A DNA stretch of 60,217 nt from Planctomycetaceae bacterium (GTDB taxonomy: Bacteria > Planctomycetota > Planctomycetia > Planctomycetales > Planctomycetaceae): the NCBI GenBank assembly GCA_021732995.1, contig JAKFWA010000125.1, positions 1 through 60,217 of the forward strand, written 5' to 3'. How positions within the stretch are numbered: the first letter of the stretch is position 1; each line of letters opens with the position of its first letter. The notes beneath the pieces are model-generated. The model searched no databases. It was not told the origin of the DNA and saw only the letters and a program-made list of their open reading frames with translations. A program made the translations under genes and the position numbers. Positions 1-9,356 of the stretch are shown piece after piece.

Positions 1-3000
1 CGGCTCCACCACCGACGGCTGTGAAGTTGACAGTGACGCCAGTGATGTCGCCGTTGTTGTCACCGGAAGCGGTGTTATCCCATTGGACGGTGATCGTATC
101 ACCGACGATGTAAGTCCCGCCGGTGCCCGATCCCGTCGATGTCACGGAGATGTTGGCATCGGTGACGACTGGAAGCTGATTGTCGACCGAGAGGTTCGAA
201 TCGTCACCGGTGCTCGTGATGTTGCCCGCATTGTCAGTGGCGCGAAGGATGGCGTTGTAGGTCGTGCCGTCCACGTTGCCGGCCACAAGTTCATAGCTTG
301 CGGTCCAGATACCGCTGTTGTTGGTGGCAGTCACTTCACCACCGCCGAACGCCGTGAAGTCGATCTTCACGCCATTGACGGTGTCGGTGTTGTTGTCACC
401 AGTGCCGGAGTTGTCCCATTCTACAGTGACGGTATCGCCAACGACATATACGCCGCCGGTGCCGGAACCCGTGGAGGTGACAGTGATCTCGCCGGCGCTC
501 ACGGTCAGCGGCTCGTTATCGAGTGACGAGTTTGTTGTATCACCAGTCGTCGCATTCTGGCCGGATTCATCAGTGGCCGTGATGCTGACGTTCAGATTGT
601 TGGTGTCGATGACACCGGTGGTGATGACATACTTGGCGGTGTAGATGAAGCCCGTATGAGCAGCGGCTGAGGCTGCCGGGCCACCGAAGGCGGTGAAGTC
701 GACTTTGACCGAGGTCAGGTCACTGTTGTTGTCGCCAGTCGCGCTGCTATCCCAAGTCACGGCGACGGTGTCGCCGATCTTGAACGTACCGGCGAGACCC
801 GTCGCGCCAGTGACGGAGATATTGCCATCCGTAATTACCGGAATGACAGTATCAATCGAGAGGTCGCTCGTGTCAGCCGTCGTTGTGACGTTGCCGGCAT
901 TGTCTGTGGCGCTGACAGATGCATTCAGATTGTTGGCATCAATAGTGCCAACCTGGAGCACGTAGCTCGCGGTCCATTTGTCACCGGTATTCGACGCGGC
1001 GACGGCGGCGCCGCCACCGAAGGCCGTGAAGTTCACCGTCACGCCTGCGACGGTATCGGTGTTGTTGTCACCGCCAGCGGTGTTATCCCACTCAACGGTG
1101 ATGGTATCACCGGAAATGAATACCCCATTAGTACCGGTTCCCGATGAGGTAACACTGATGTTGCCATCCGTGACCGTGGGCGCGACGTTGTCGACGGTGG
1201 CGTTGGTGGTGTCGGCGGTTGTGGTGGGCTGTCCGGCGTCATCGGTGGCCGTGACGCTCACGTTGCGGTTGGTGCCGTCAATGGCTCCGGCGGTGATGAC
1301 GTAGGTTGCGGTCCAGGTGCCTGAGCTGTTGGAAGCCGCGATGGCCGCTCCGCCGCCGAACTGCGTGAAGTTGACGGTCACGCCGCTGATGGTGTCGGTG
1401 TTGTTGTCGCCACCGGCGGTGTTGTTCCAGGTGGCGGTGACGGTGTCGCCGATCTTGTAGGCCCCGCCAGTGCCGGAAGCTCCACTGATGGTGATGTTGG
1501 CATCGGTGACGGTGGGCACCTCGCTGTCCACTGAGAGTCCGGTGGTGTCAGCGGTGGTGGTGTCCTGTCCGGCGTCGTCGGTGGCGGTTACGGAGACATT
1601 CAGGCCCGTAGCGTCGATCGATCCCGACGTGACGACGTAGCTGGCAGACCACTTGCCACTGGAGTTGGTGGCGGCGACGGCCGCTCCACCGCCCACCGAA
1701 GTGAAGTTGACGGTGACGGTATCAATGTCGCCGTTGTCGTCCCCGGACGCGGTGTTATCCCATTGGACGGTGATGGTGTCGCCGACGATGTAGGTACCGC
1801 CGGTGCCGGATCCTGTGGACGTGACGGAGATGTTGGCGTCGGAGACGGTTGGTTCCTCGCTATCGACGGAGACGCTGTCGTCGTCGGTGGTGGTGGTGAG
1901 GTTACCGGCGTTGTCTGTGGCCGAGACCTTGGCGAAGAGGCCAGAGGCATCGATGGAGCCCGCGAGGACGGTGTAGCTGGCGGACCAGACGCCGGCGGTG
2001 TTCGTGGCGGTGACGGCGGAGCCGCCACCGAAGGCCGAGAAGTCGATGGTCACGCCGCTGACTGTGTCGGTGTTGTTGTCGCCGGAAGCCGAGTTATCCC
2101 ATTCGACGGTGATCGTATTCCCGACGATGTACTCACCGCTGGTGCCTGAACCGGTCGAGGTGACGGAGATGTTGGCGGCGGTGACGGTCAGCGGCTCGTT
2201 GTCGACGGTGGCGTTGGCGTTGTCAGCGGTGGTGGTGGCGTTGCCACCGTCATCGGTGGCCGTGACAGACACGTTGAGGCTGGTGCCGTCGACGCTGCCC
2301 GAGGTGATGACGTAGGTGGCTGTCCAAGTGTTGCTGCTGTTGGTGGCCGCAACGGCCGCTCCACCGCCGAAGGCTGTGAAGTCGACGGTGACGGTCGCGA
2401 TGTCGGCGTTGTCGTCACCGGTGGCTGAGGTGTTGTTCCAGGCGACTGTGACGGTATCGCCAACCTTGTAGGTGCCGCTGGTGCCGGTGGCTCCGCTGAT
2501 GGAGATGTTGGCGGCGGTGACGGTAGGCGACTGGCCATCGACGGAGAGATTGGTGGTGTCGGCGGTGGTGGTGACGTTGCCGGCGTTGTCGGTAGCGGTC
2601 ACGGAGGCGTTGAGGTTGGCCGCGTCGATCATGCCTTCGGTGACGACGTAGCTGGCGGTCCACTTGTCGCTGTTGTTGGTTCCGGCGACGGCGGCTCCGC
2701 CACCGAAGGCGGAGAGGTTGAAGGTCACGCTGCTGACAGTGTCGGAGTTGTTGTCACCTGTGCCGGCGGTGTTGTCCCATTCGACGGTGATGGTATCACC
2801 GACGTTGTAGACTCCACCGGGTCCCGATCCGGTGGACGTGACGCTGATCTTAGCGTCAGACACTGTGAGACGCTGATTGTCGACAGTGAGACCGGTTGTA
2901 TCGGCCGCGGTTGCGGAGTTGCCTGCGTTGTCGAAGACCGTGACCGACGCGTTCAGGCCCGTGGTATCAATGGAGCCTGACGTGACAGTGTAGATGGCGG

Positions 3001-4885
3001 TCCAAACATTTCCGGCTTCCGTCGCGGCAACGGCTGCACCGCCGCCGAAGGCACTGAAATTCACCGTTACAGAGCCGATCGTGTCGGTATTGGCTTCGCC
3101 CGAACCACTGTTGTCCCAGGATACCGTAATTGTGTCGCCGATCTTGGATACGCCGCCCGTGCCGGTACCTGTGCTCGTCACGCTGATGTTGCCATCCGTG
3201 ACTGTCGGAGCCTCGCTATCAACGGTGGCGTTTGTGCTGTCGGCCTTTGTTGTCTGGAGACCGGCATCATCCGTCGCTGTGACCGAGACGTTGACGTTTG
3301 TTGTGTCGATCGCGCCAGAAGCAACGACGTATTTCGCAGTCCACGTGCCTGATGAATTTGTCGCGGCGACCGCAGCGCCACCGCCGAAGCCTGTGAAGTT
3401 GACCGTGACGCCTGTCAGGTCACTGTTGTTATCGCCCGCTGCGGAGCTGTCCCATGTTGCTGTAACTGTGTCGCCAATCTTGAACGCACCGCCGGTGCCA
3501 GTGGCTCCGCTGATACTGATATTACCATCAGTCACCGTTGGAGCTTGATTATCCAGGGACAGGCCGGTGGTATCAGCGGTTGTGGTCTTATTGCCTGCGT
3601 TATCTGTCGCGGCCACCGAGACATTCAGTCCCGTGGCGTCGATGGTTCCTGAGAGGACTTCATAGCTGGCGGTGTAGATGCCAGCGGCTTCAGACGCCGT
3701 GACCAGGGCGACGGCTCCGAAGGCGCTGAAGTTTACTGTGACGCTCGCCAGTGTGTCGGTGTTGTTATCGCCAGTGGCCGAGCTGTCCCATTGCACGGTG
3801 ATGGTGTCACCTGGGACATAGGTGCTGTTGTCGCCGCTCGGCGATGAGGTGATTGTGATCTTGGCATCCGTCACGGTCGGTGAATCGCTATCGACAGAGA
3901 GGCCAGTTGTGTCACCCTGCGTAGTGGCGTTGCCAGCGTCATCAGTAACTGTGATTGAAGCGTTGAGCCCCGTGGCATCCACTGAGCCTTCGACAACGGT
4001 GAAGCTCGCAGTCCACTTGCCACTCGCCTGAGTCGCCGCGACGGCCGCACCACCACCGAACGCGCTGAAGTTGACGGTTACCGAAGAGATATCCGCGTTG
4101 TTATCACCGCTGGCGGAATTGTCCCATTCCACGGTGATCGTGTCACCCACCTTGTAGGTGCTGCCTGTGCCAGTCGGAGTTGATGTGATCGAAATCTTGC
4201 CATCAGTGACAACCGGAGCCTGATTGTCGGCTGACGAGTTCGTTGTGTCGCCTGCGGTTGTGAGGTTACCAGCGTCGTCAGTGGCCGTGACCGACACATT
4301 CAGATTCGTGGTGTCGATGGCGCCGCCGGTGATGACATAAGTGGCGGTCCAGGTATTGCTGGAGTTGCTCGCCGCAACGGCTGCTCCACCACCGAACGCG
4401 GTGAAGTTGACCGTCACACCGGCGATGTCGGCGTTGTTATCACCACCCGCGGTGTTGTTCCAGGAGACCGTGACCGTATCACCGATCTTGAAAGTACCGC
4501 TGGTTCCCGTCGCTCCCGATACGCTGATGTTAGCATCTGACACAGTCGGCGAGTCGCTATCAACCGTGACGTCGTTATCATTGGTCGTTGTGACGTTTGT
4601 GGCCTTGTCCGTGGCGGTCACAGAACCGTGTGCCGTTGTGGTATCGATACTACCTTCGACGATGACGTATTTCGCGGTATAGACGCCGCTGGCTTCGGAT
4701 GGCGTTTGCACTCCGCCGCCGAAGGACGTGAAGTCGATCGTAACGGTGTCGATGTCGGAGTTGTCGTCACCAGCGCCGGATGAATCCCACGACACTGTGA
4801 CTGTGTCACCCACGCGGAAGGCTCCGCCTGTTCCTGTTGCGCCTGTGGTGGAAATGTTGCCTGCGGTGATTGTCGGGGGGGTCGC
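1..4885 (-). repeat. At least 15 in-frame tandem repeats of 333-339 bp
   Basis: The conserved Trp codon of the repeat (TGG on minus) lies at plus positions 80, 416, 752, 1088, 1427, 1760, 2099, 2438, 2777, 3116, 3452, 3788, 4124, 4460 and 4787. The spacings are 327, 333, 336 or 339 bp, all multiples of three, so copies differ only by whole codons. The copies are clearly related but have diverged in DNA sequence. The WNNT-type and WDN-type copies alternate only loosely, so this looks like an old expansion rather than a recent one. The repeats continue to the window edge, and the true copy number is unknown. Confidence 0.9.
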
Positions 4886-5665
4886 GTCGACTTCAATTGT
4901 CGAATTAGCGCTGGTCCCGGTGTTGCCAGCCTTGTCCAAGACGCGTGCGCGGGCTTTGTAGGTACCGTCGTTCAACGGTGTGGTGGGGCTGAAAGTCGCC
5001 TTGCCGCTGTTCACCGTGCCGACTGCGTACCCGGCTTCGCCCGCATCCAGGAAGTCGTTGTCATCGTTCAGATCGATATCGAGGAAAGCAGACGTTCCAT
5101 CGGTCACGCCCGTGAATGCATCGGAAGCGTCTACGGACACCTGCGGAGTGTTGTCGTTCGTCAGTGTGGGAGCGGTCAAAGAGACGGTGGGAGCAACGGT
5201 GTCGATGGTCAACGTGATGGTGGTGGGAGTCATCTGACCACTCTGGAACGCTTCGAATGAGTACGTTCCGTCACCGTCGGTGAGCTCGACACCCAGGCTG
5301 AATGTGGAACCGCTTACGGCCGCTCCGTTGAGGAACGCGACCTGCTGTGGCGATCCGAATGTGCCAGCAGGGTTAGCTGTCTGATTGATCGTCAACGACA
5401 CACTGGGGGTGTTGGTACCTTGCAATGTGACGTTGGCTGTATTTGTGATGTTGTCTGTGCTGGAGTCGCCGTTGTCGGGCGTGATACCCGTAAAGGTCGC
5501 GGACAACAGTGAGCGTTCTTCGAGAGACTCACTCGAAGGGATCGAAGCGCAGGCGATGAACTGCGATTGAATCACTGATCGCTTCTTGCGACGCAGCTTG
5601 GGTTGCCCTTTGGCCTGAGCTTGGCTCTTCAGGAACAGTTCCGCCAACCTTCGGATAAACAACAT
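1..5665 (-). CDS. Giant extracellular Ig-like repeat protein with LEPR-XLL N-terminus (partial)
   Basis: The reading frame is open from an ATG at 5665 to the window edge, so 1,888 residues are visible and the C-terminus is missing. The ATG has AGGAG seven bases upstream. The N-terminus is basic (LRRKKRS) and is followed by LEERSLLSA, the LExR-LLSA motif found at the start of many giant planctomycete surface proteins and thought to be a sorting signal. Two Ig-like segments follow (residues about 55-260). From about residue 260 the protein is a series of repeats of 111-113 residues, each with GDTxTVxWDN, GDNNxD, an FGGG turn and a TDxAGN strand. These look like beta-sandwich domains with acidic loops that could bind calcium; that is inference. 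I translated the visible frame and saw no stop. The likely role is a stalk, adhesin or cell-surface layer. Long plus-strand frames across this stretch are shadows. Confidence 0.9.
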   Translation of the reverse strand, partial: MLFIRRLAELFLKSQAQAKGQPKLRRKKRSVIQSQFIACASIPSSESLEERSLLSATFTGITPDNGDSSTDNITNTANVTLQGTNTPSVSLTINQTANPAGTFGSPQQVAFLNGAAVSGSTFSLGVELTDGDGTYSFEAFQSGQMTPTTITLTIDTVAPTVSLTAPTLTNDNTPQVSVDASDAFTGVTDGTSAFLDIDLNDDNDFLDAGEAGYAVGTVNSGKATFSPTTPLNDGTYKARARVLDKAGNTGTSANSTIEVDATPPTITAGNISTTGATGTGGAFRVGDTVTVSWDSSGAGDDNSDIDTVTIDFTSFGGGVQTPSEASGVYTAKYVIVEGSIDTTTAHGSVTATDKATNVTTTNDNDVTVDSDSPTVSDANISVSGATGTSGTFKIGDTVTVSWNNTAGGDNNADIAGVTVNFTAFGGGAAVAASNSSNTWTATYVITGGAIDTTNLNVSVTATDDAGNLTTAGDTTNSSADNQAPVVTDGKISITSTPTGTGSTYKVGDTITVEWDNSASGDNNADISSVTVNFSAFGGGAAVAATQASGKWTASFTVVEGSVDATGLNASITVTDDAGNATTQGDTTGLSVDSDSPTVTDAKITITSSPSGDNSTYVPGDTITVQWDSSATGDNNTDTLASVTVNFSAFGAVALVTASEAAGIYTASYEVLSGTIDATGLNVSVAATDNAGNKTTTADTTGLSLDNQAPTVTDGNISISGATGTGGAFKIGDTVTATWDSSAAGDNNSDLTGVTVNFTGFGGGAAVAATNSSGTWTAKYVVASGAIDTTNVNVSVTATDDAGLQTTKADSTNATVDSEAPTVTDGNISVTSTGTGTGGVSKIGDTITVSWDNSGSGEANTDTIGSVTVNFSAFGGGAAVAATEAGNVWTAIYTVTSGSIDTTGLNASVTVFDNAGNSATAADTTGLTVDNQRLTVSDAKISVTSTGSGPGGVYNVGDTITVEWDNTAGTGDNNSDTVSSVTFNLSAFGGGAAVAGTNNSDKWTASYVVTEGMIDAANLNASVTATDNAGNVTTTADTTNLSVDGQSPTVTAANISISGATGTSGTYKVGDTVTVAWNNTSATGDDNADIATVTVDFTAFGGGAAVAATNSSNTWTATYVITSGSVDGTSLNVSVTATDDGGNATTTADNANATVDNEPLTVTAANISVTSTGSGTSGEYIVGNTITVEWDNSASGDNNTDTVSGVTIDFSAFGGGSAVTATNTAGVWSASYTVLAGSIDASGLFAKVSATDNAGNLTTTTDDDSVSVDSEEPTVSDANISVTSTGSGTGGTYIVGDTITVQWDNTASGDDNGDIDTVTVNFTSVGGGAAVAATNSSGKWSASYVVTSGSIDATGLNVSVTATDDAGQDTTTADTTGLSVDSEVPTVTDANITISGASGTGGAYKIGDTVTATWNNTAGGDNNTDTISGVTVNFTQFGGGAAIAASNSSGTWTATYVITAGAIDGTNRNVSVTATDDAGQPTTTADTTNATVDNVAPTVTDGNISVTSSGTGTNGVFISGDTITVEWDNTAGGDNNTDTVAGVTVNFTAFGGGAAVAASNTGDKWTASYVLQVGTIDANNLNASVSATDNAGNVTTTADTSDLSIDTVIPVITDGNISVTGATGLAGTFKIGDTVAVTWDSSATGDNNSDLTSVKVDFTAFGGPAASAAAHTGFIYTAKYVITTGVIDTNNLNVSITATDESGQNATTGDTTNSSLDNEPLTVSAGEITVTSTGSGTGGVYVVGDTVTVEWDNSGTGDNNTDTVNGVKIDFTAFGGGEVTATNNSGIWTASYELVAGNVDGTTYNAILRATDNAGNITSTGDDSNLSVDNQLPVVTDANISVTSTGSGTGGTYIVGDTITVQWDNTASGDNNGDITGVTVNFTAVGGGA

Positions 5666-6286
5666 CTTCAGACTCCTCGATGGGCGCTTCAGAACGAAGC
5701 CTTCCCAGAATTTCGCGCCAGCAACTTGCTCCCACAGCAGCGGTTGGCCCGAATGACGAATTGACCCGACTACGCAATTGGCCCAATTTATCTTGCAAGT
5801 TTGCTGCTACCGTTATTGGGCGCAGTTTCAGCATGCTCGATTTAATCAGCATTATCGGTTTTAGAATCTTGAGGCCTACAAACCGGTTACCCGGAGAATT
5901 CGAAACTTGCTGAAGTTCAGGCTTCACCGCAACCGTCCGGCGAGACACCAGATTGACTGGGTAAAATGGGACGCCGTTGCGGTCGTCCGCCCGCACCTCA
6001 GGGATCTTTAACACGTCAGTCTTGGCAGCTCGTCGCGAAAAGTCACAAGATCCTCAAAATTCCTCTCAAGCTCCGGTTTGTTCGTCCGGAAGTGGTGAAG
6101 TTGCGTTTTCTTCAGGAGGGCGGAACTGGCGTCGGTGCCCAAGTCGTCGGCCCCTGCGGAATTGAGCCATCGATGGCTGGTGCGTGGCGCTAGGATGATA
6201 CAGTCGCTAAGGTTGTCGCCCGCGGAGCTGCAAGAGCTGCTGCTACGACCGCATTACCCTCGACAATCGTTATTTGCGAGAACGCC
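5666..6286. other. Intergenic region between divergent genes, no gene seen
   Basis: This 621-bp stretch separates the giant repeat gene (minus) from the sulfatase (plus). It must hold both promoters. Short frames exist in several phases, but none has a recognisable protein, a good ribosome binding site and a matching start together. I could not fix a promoter with confidence; TTGACC at 5760-5765 is a possible -35 box without a good -10 partner. Confidence 0.5.
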
Positions 6287-7744
6287 ATGCGCTCCACGCT
6301 GTTCGCGCTGTTGGTCGTTTTGGGGTTCGGACAGGCGTCAGCCGCCGAACGGTTGAACGTGCTGTTCATCATGGCCGACGACTTTCGGCCCGAGGTGGCG
6401 AGCTACGGCTCTCCAGCCTGGACGCCGAACCTCGACCGGCTGGCGAAACGCAGCGTGCAGTTTGACCGTGCGTACTGCCAGCAGGCCGTCTGCAATCCCT
6501 CGAGATCGTCGCTTCTGACGGGGCGCCGGCCTGACTCGCTCAGAATCTGGAGCAACGGGACTCATTTTCGGGATCCGAATCCGGATGCCATCACGCTGCC
6601 AGGCTGGTTTAAGGAACACGGCTATCAGGCTCGGTGCGTTGGCAAGATTTTTCACAACTGGCACACGAAGATAAAGGGCGATCCGACTTCGTGGAGTGCT
6701 CCCGAATTCCTGCACTATGCCAATCACGGCGATGACCGACCGCAGGTGGAAGGAAAACTGCCGGAGAATCTGGCGACACTGAACACGAAGAAGTACGGCG
6801 CGAGCCCCCTGTGCGAATGCCTCGACGTGCCTGACGAATCCTATTTTGATGGACGCGTCGCTGCCGAAGCGGTGCGCGTACTGAAAGACGTCAAGGACAA
6901 GCCGTTCTTCCTGGCGGTGGGGTTCTGGAAGCCTCACGCCCACTTCAACGCACCGAAGAAATACTGGGATCTGTACGATCGAGCGAAGCTTCCGAAGCTG
7001 AATTCGACTCGGCCCGCTGGCACTGCAGACATCGCGTTTCACGACAGTCGCGAGATTCAGGGGATCGCGCCCAACCGAGTAAGTTTCTCACCCGAACAAG
7101 CCGCCGAGATTCGCCACGGCTACTTTGCCAACATCAGTTACATGGATGCGCAGCTCGGCAAAGTCTTGAAGGCTCTGGATGACAGCGGCGTGGCCGATCG
7201 GACGATCGTGCTGTTCATCAGCGATCACGGTTATCACATCGGTGAGCACGATCAATGGGGCAAGACGTCGAACTTTGAGTTAGATGCCAGGGTGCCGATG
7301 CTGGTCGCCGTTCCCGGGATGGCCACAGCCGGGCGGCGCACGGAATCCTTCGCAGAATTGATTGATCTGTTCCCAACTCTGACTGAACTTTGCGGGCTGC
7401 CTCAGCCGCCGGGGCTGCAGGGCATAAGTCAAACTGCCGTGCTGAGAGATCTCGGTCGATCGGTGAAGAACGCTGCGTTTACCCAGCATCCGCGGCCTGC
7501 GTACTACGATCGCGAACCGAGCGGTCAGCCTCAGGCGATGGGTGTGAGCGTGCGGACTTCAGAAGTCCGGTACACCGAATGGCGCGACTGGAAGACGGGC
7601 AGTGTGGTCGCTCGCGAGCTCTATGCGGCGAGCGACGAACCGGCGGAGTTGCAGAACGTCGTTGATAGCTCGCGTCTGGCGGAAGCACAGCGAGAAGCCG
7701 AGCAACTGCTTCGAAATCAGTTCCCGCCGCAGGCGCACGAGTGA
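6287..7744 (+). CDS. Secreted sulfatase, iduronate-2-sulfatase-like
   Basis: The 485-residue protein starts with a signal peptide (about 1-20, cut near SAA). The mature part opens with LNVLFIMADD, where D31-D32 are metal ligands of the alkaline phosphatase/sulfatase fold. The activation motif C-x-P-S-R is present as C69-N-P-S-R73, so Cys69 should be converted to formylglycine by a sulfatase-modifying enzyme encoded elsewhere. The GWFKEHGY and VGKIFH segments and the DHGYHIGEH motif are those of the iduronate-2-sulfatase/choline-sulfatase branch. It probably removes sulfate esters from polysaccharides outside the cytoplasm. The ribosome binding site is weak. It ends 21 bp from the convergent MFS gene, whose substrate could be a sugar or uronate released by such enzymes; that link is inference. 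Confidence 0.92.
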   Translation: MRSTLFALLVVLGFGQASAAERLNVLFIMADDFRPEVASYGSPAWTPNLDRLAKRSVQFDRAYCQQAVCNPSRSSLLTGRRPDSLRIWSNGTHFRDPNPDAITLPGWFKEHGYQARCVGKIFHNWHTKIKGDPTSWSAPEFLHYANHGDDRPQVEGKLPENLATLNTKKYGASPLCECLDVPDESYFDGRVAAEAVRVLKDVKDKPFFLAVGFWKPHAHFNAPKKYWDLYDRAKLPKLNSTRPAGTADIAFHDSREIQGIAPNRVSFSPEQAAEIRHGYFANISYMDAQLGKVLKALDDSGVADRTIVLFISDHGYHIGEHDQWGKTSNFELDARVPMLVAVPGMATAGRRTESFAELIDLFPTLTELCGLPQPPGLQGISQTAVLRDLGRSVKNAAFTQHPRPAYYDREPSGQPQAMGVSVRTSEVRYTEWRDWKTGSVVARELYAASDEPAELQNVVDSSRLAEAQREAEQLLRNQFPPQAHE

Positions 7745-7765
7745 CGACAATTCGTTGCGCCGCGT

Positions 7766-9106
7766 TTACTCCTGAGGCGGTGATTTGCGTTGCCCCAAAT
7801 TCCACAACAGGAGCAGCGCCGCAAGCCCTACTGCCGGAGCTAATCCGACCCAGAAAATGCCGTCGCTGTAAGACTGCGTTTCTTTGACGTGCTTGCCGAC
7901 CAGCGACTGCATTTGAGACGTCATGATCCACGTGATCAGAGAGAGCGTGCCGGTCACCTTGCCCTGATGGCGCGTCGACAGCTCTTGTGACAAAGAATAA
8001 TAGATCGGGAACAGGCCCAGCGATCCGGCCCCGATCAACAGCAGAATGCCCAGCAGCAGCGGACTTTTCCCCTGAGTGGCGGCGATGGTGCTGAGTCCCG
8101 TAAGCCCGGCGCACAGAGCGAACGCAAACACGCGGGCTCGATGCACGTCGTGACCGCGTGCCGCGAGCCATTTCGTCAGCGTGCCGATGGCCAGACAGCC
8201 CACATCTGTGGCGATGTAATAGGCCATCGTGAAGTACCGCACGTCGCTGGCCTGATACTTGTGAAAATCCTGCAGCAGCAGCGGCAGCCACGCCCGGAAG
8301 AAATGCCAAGGCAGATTGATGGAGATGACGACCGCTACGAGGGCGGCGTAACGCAGGGGGAACTGCGCCGTGTGAGATCGATCTGAGGGCAAGTCATCGT
8401 TCGCAGAGGGGGGTAGGGGGGCGAGGTTGATCCCTCGAACCATCCACAACCACGGCACAATCCACATCAAACCCGCGATGCCGACCACAACATAAGGCTG
8501 TCGCCACGTGCCTGGCTCAGAAGTGACCAGAGCCTGCACGATAAGCGGCGTGAAGATGGCGCCTAACGACGCGCCACTCTGCAGCACGCTGTTGCCGAAG
8601 GGGCGATTCTCGGCTGTGAGCAATCTTTGAGTGGTGACGAGAGCGCAAGGCCATTGTCCCGCTTCGAAGAGTCCCAGAACGATGCGGCAGACCAGAAATC
8701 CGAAATACGCGCAGTCGGCGGGATCGTCGGGATTCACTGAGCCGGGGCGAATGCTGGCTGCCAGCGGAGCCAGGAACGTTCCGATCCGATCTGCAAACCC
8801 CGTTGCGACGCCCGCCAATGACCAGCCCAGCAGCACAAGCGGATAGAGCCATCGCACGCTGATCCGGTCTGCTAGAAAGCCCGCCAACAGCCCGCCGATC
8901 GCGAAGGCGTAACCAAAGCCGGCTTCCAGATTGCCGTACTGTTCTTCGTTGATGCCTAGCTCGTCCTTGATCGTTTTGATGGTCAGGGACAGCGTTTGCC
9001 GATCCATGTAGTTCAGCATCAGTGCCAACAGCAGCAGGCCGCACACCCACCATTTGCCGAGTTCCCGAGCGCGACTTTCAGTTTGTTGCAAATGGCTTGG
9101 TTGCAC
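7766..9106 (-). CDS. MFS transporter, anion:cation symporter (hexuronate) type
   Basis: This 446-residue protein has about 12 hydrophobic helices and the N-terminal NYMDRQTLS signature followed by GYAFAIGGLLAGFLADR (MFS motif A region). These features match the ACS family (ExuT, GudP and related carriers of organic anions such as hexuronates). A long periplasmic-side loop lies between helices 3 and 4 (around PGSVNPDDPADC), which is common in planctomycete members. The start is GTG at 9106 with GAGGAG five bases upstream. It is convergent with the sulfatase and divergent from the glycosyltransferase. The substrate cannot be read from the sequence. Confidence 0.85.
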   Translation of the reverse strand: MQPSHLQQTESRARELGKWWVCGLLLLALMLNYMDRQTLSLTIKTIKDELGINEEQYGNLEAGFGYAFAIGGLLAGFLADRISVRWLYPLVLLGWSLAGVATGFADRIGTFLAPLAASIRPGSVNPDDPADCAYFGFLVCRIVLGLFEAGQWPCALVTTQRLLTAENRPFGNSVLQSGASLGAIFTPLIVQALVTSEPGTWRQPYVVVGIAGLMWIVPWLWMVRGINLAPLPPSANDDLPSDRSHTAQFPLRYAALVAVVISINLPWHFFRAWLPLLLQDFHKYQASDVRYFTMAYYIATDVGCLAIGTLTKWLAARGHDVHRARVFAFALCAGLTGLSTIAATQGKSPLLLGILLLIGAGSLGLFPIYYSLSQELSTRHQGKVTGTLSLITWIMTSQMQSLVGKHVKETQSYSDGIFWVGLAPAVGLAALLLLWNLGQRKSPPQE

Positions 9107-9356
9107 GCGAACTCCTCATTCCGGGTGGCAGGCATCACGGTGGCAGCGAGGCCGTGAAACTGTAATCCACCGGGCTGGCGGCGACATGCCCGGCGGCTCG
9201 GCTGGCCCGACTGCTCGTCAGATGCAGCCTGTGGTGAATCGCGTCCGCCCGGCCCGTTCAGAGCGGTCTAGGCACCTGTTTTTGTCTTCTGCTATAGGTT
9301 CCTTTCGAACTGGTCGTTCTGGGCGGCCGGTTGCCGTTCCAGGGAAGGAATCGCTG

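Noticed and set aside
83-5237. Many plus-strand frames of 60-184 codons across the repeat gene
   Set aside because: They repeat with the period of the minus-strand repeats and encode low-complexity Val/Thr/Pro/Ser text; they are shadows of the giant gene.
7479-8309. Minus-strand frame of 276 codons over the end of the sulfatase and the transporter
   Set aside because: It overlaps two well-supported genes in other frames and has no recognisable domain.
8400-8425. G-rich run that might form a quadruplex
   Set aside because: There are only two long G runs close together; four are needed, and the stretch codes for a Pro-rich loop of the transporter.
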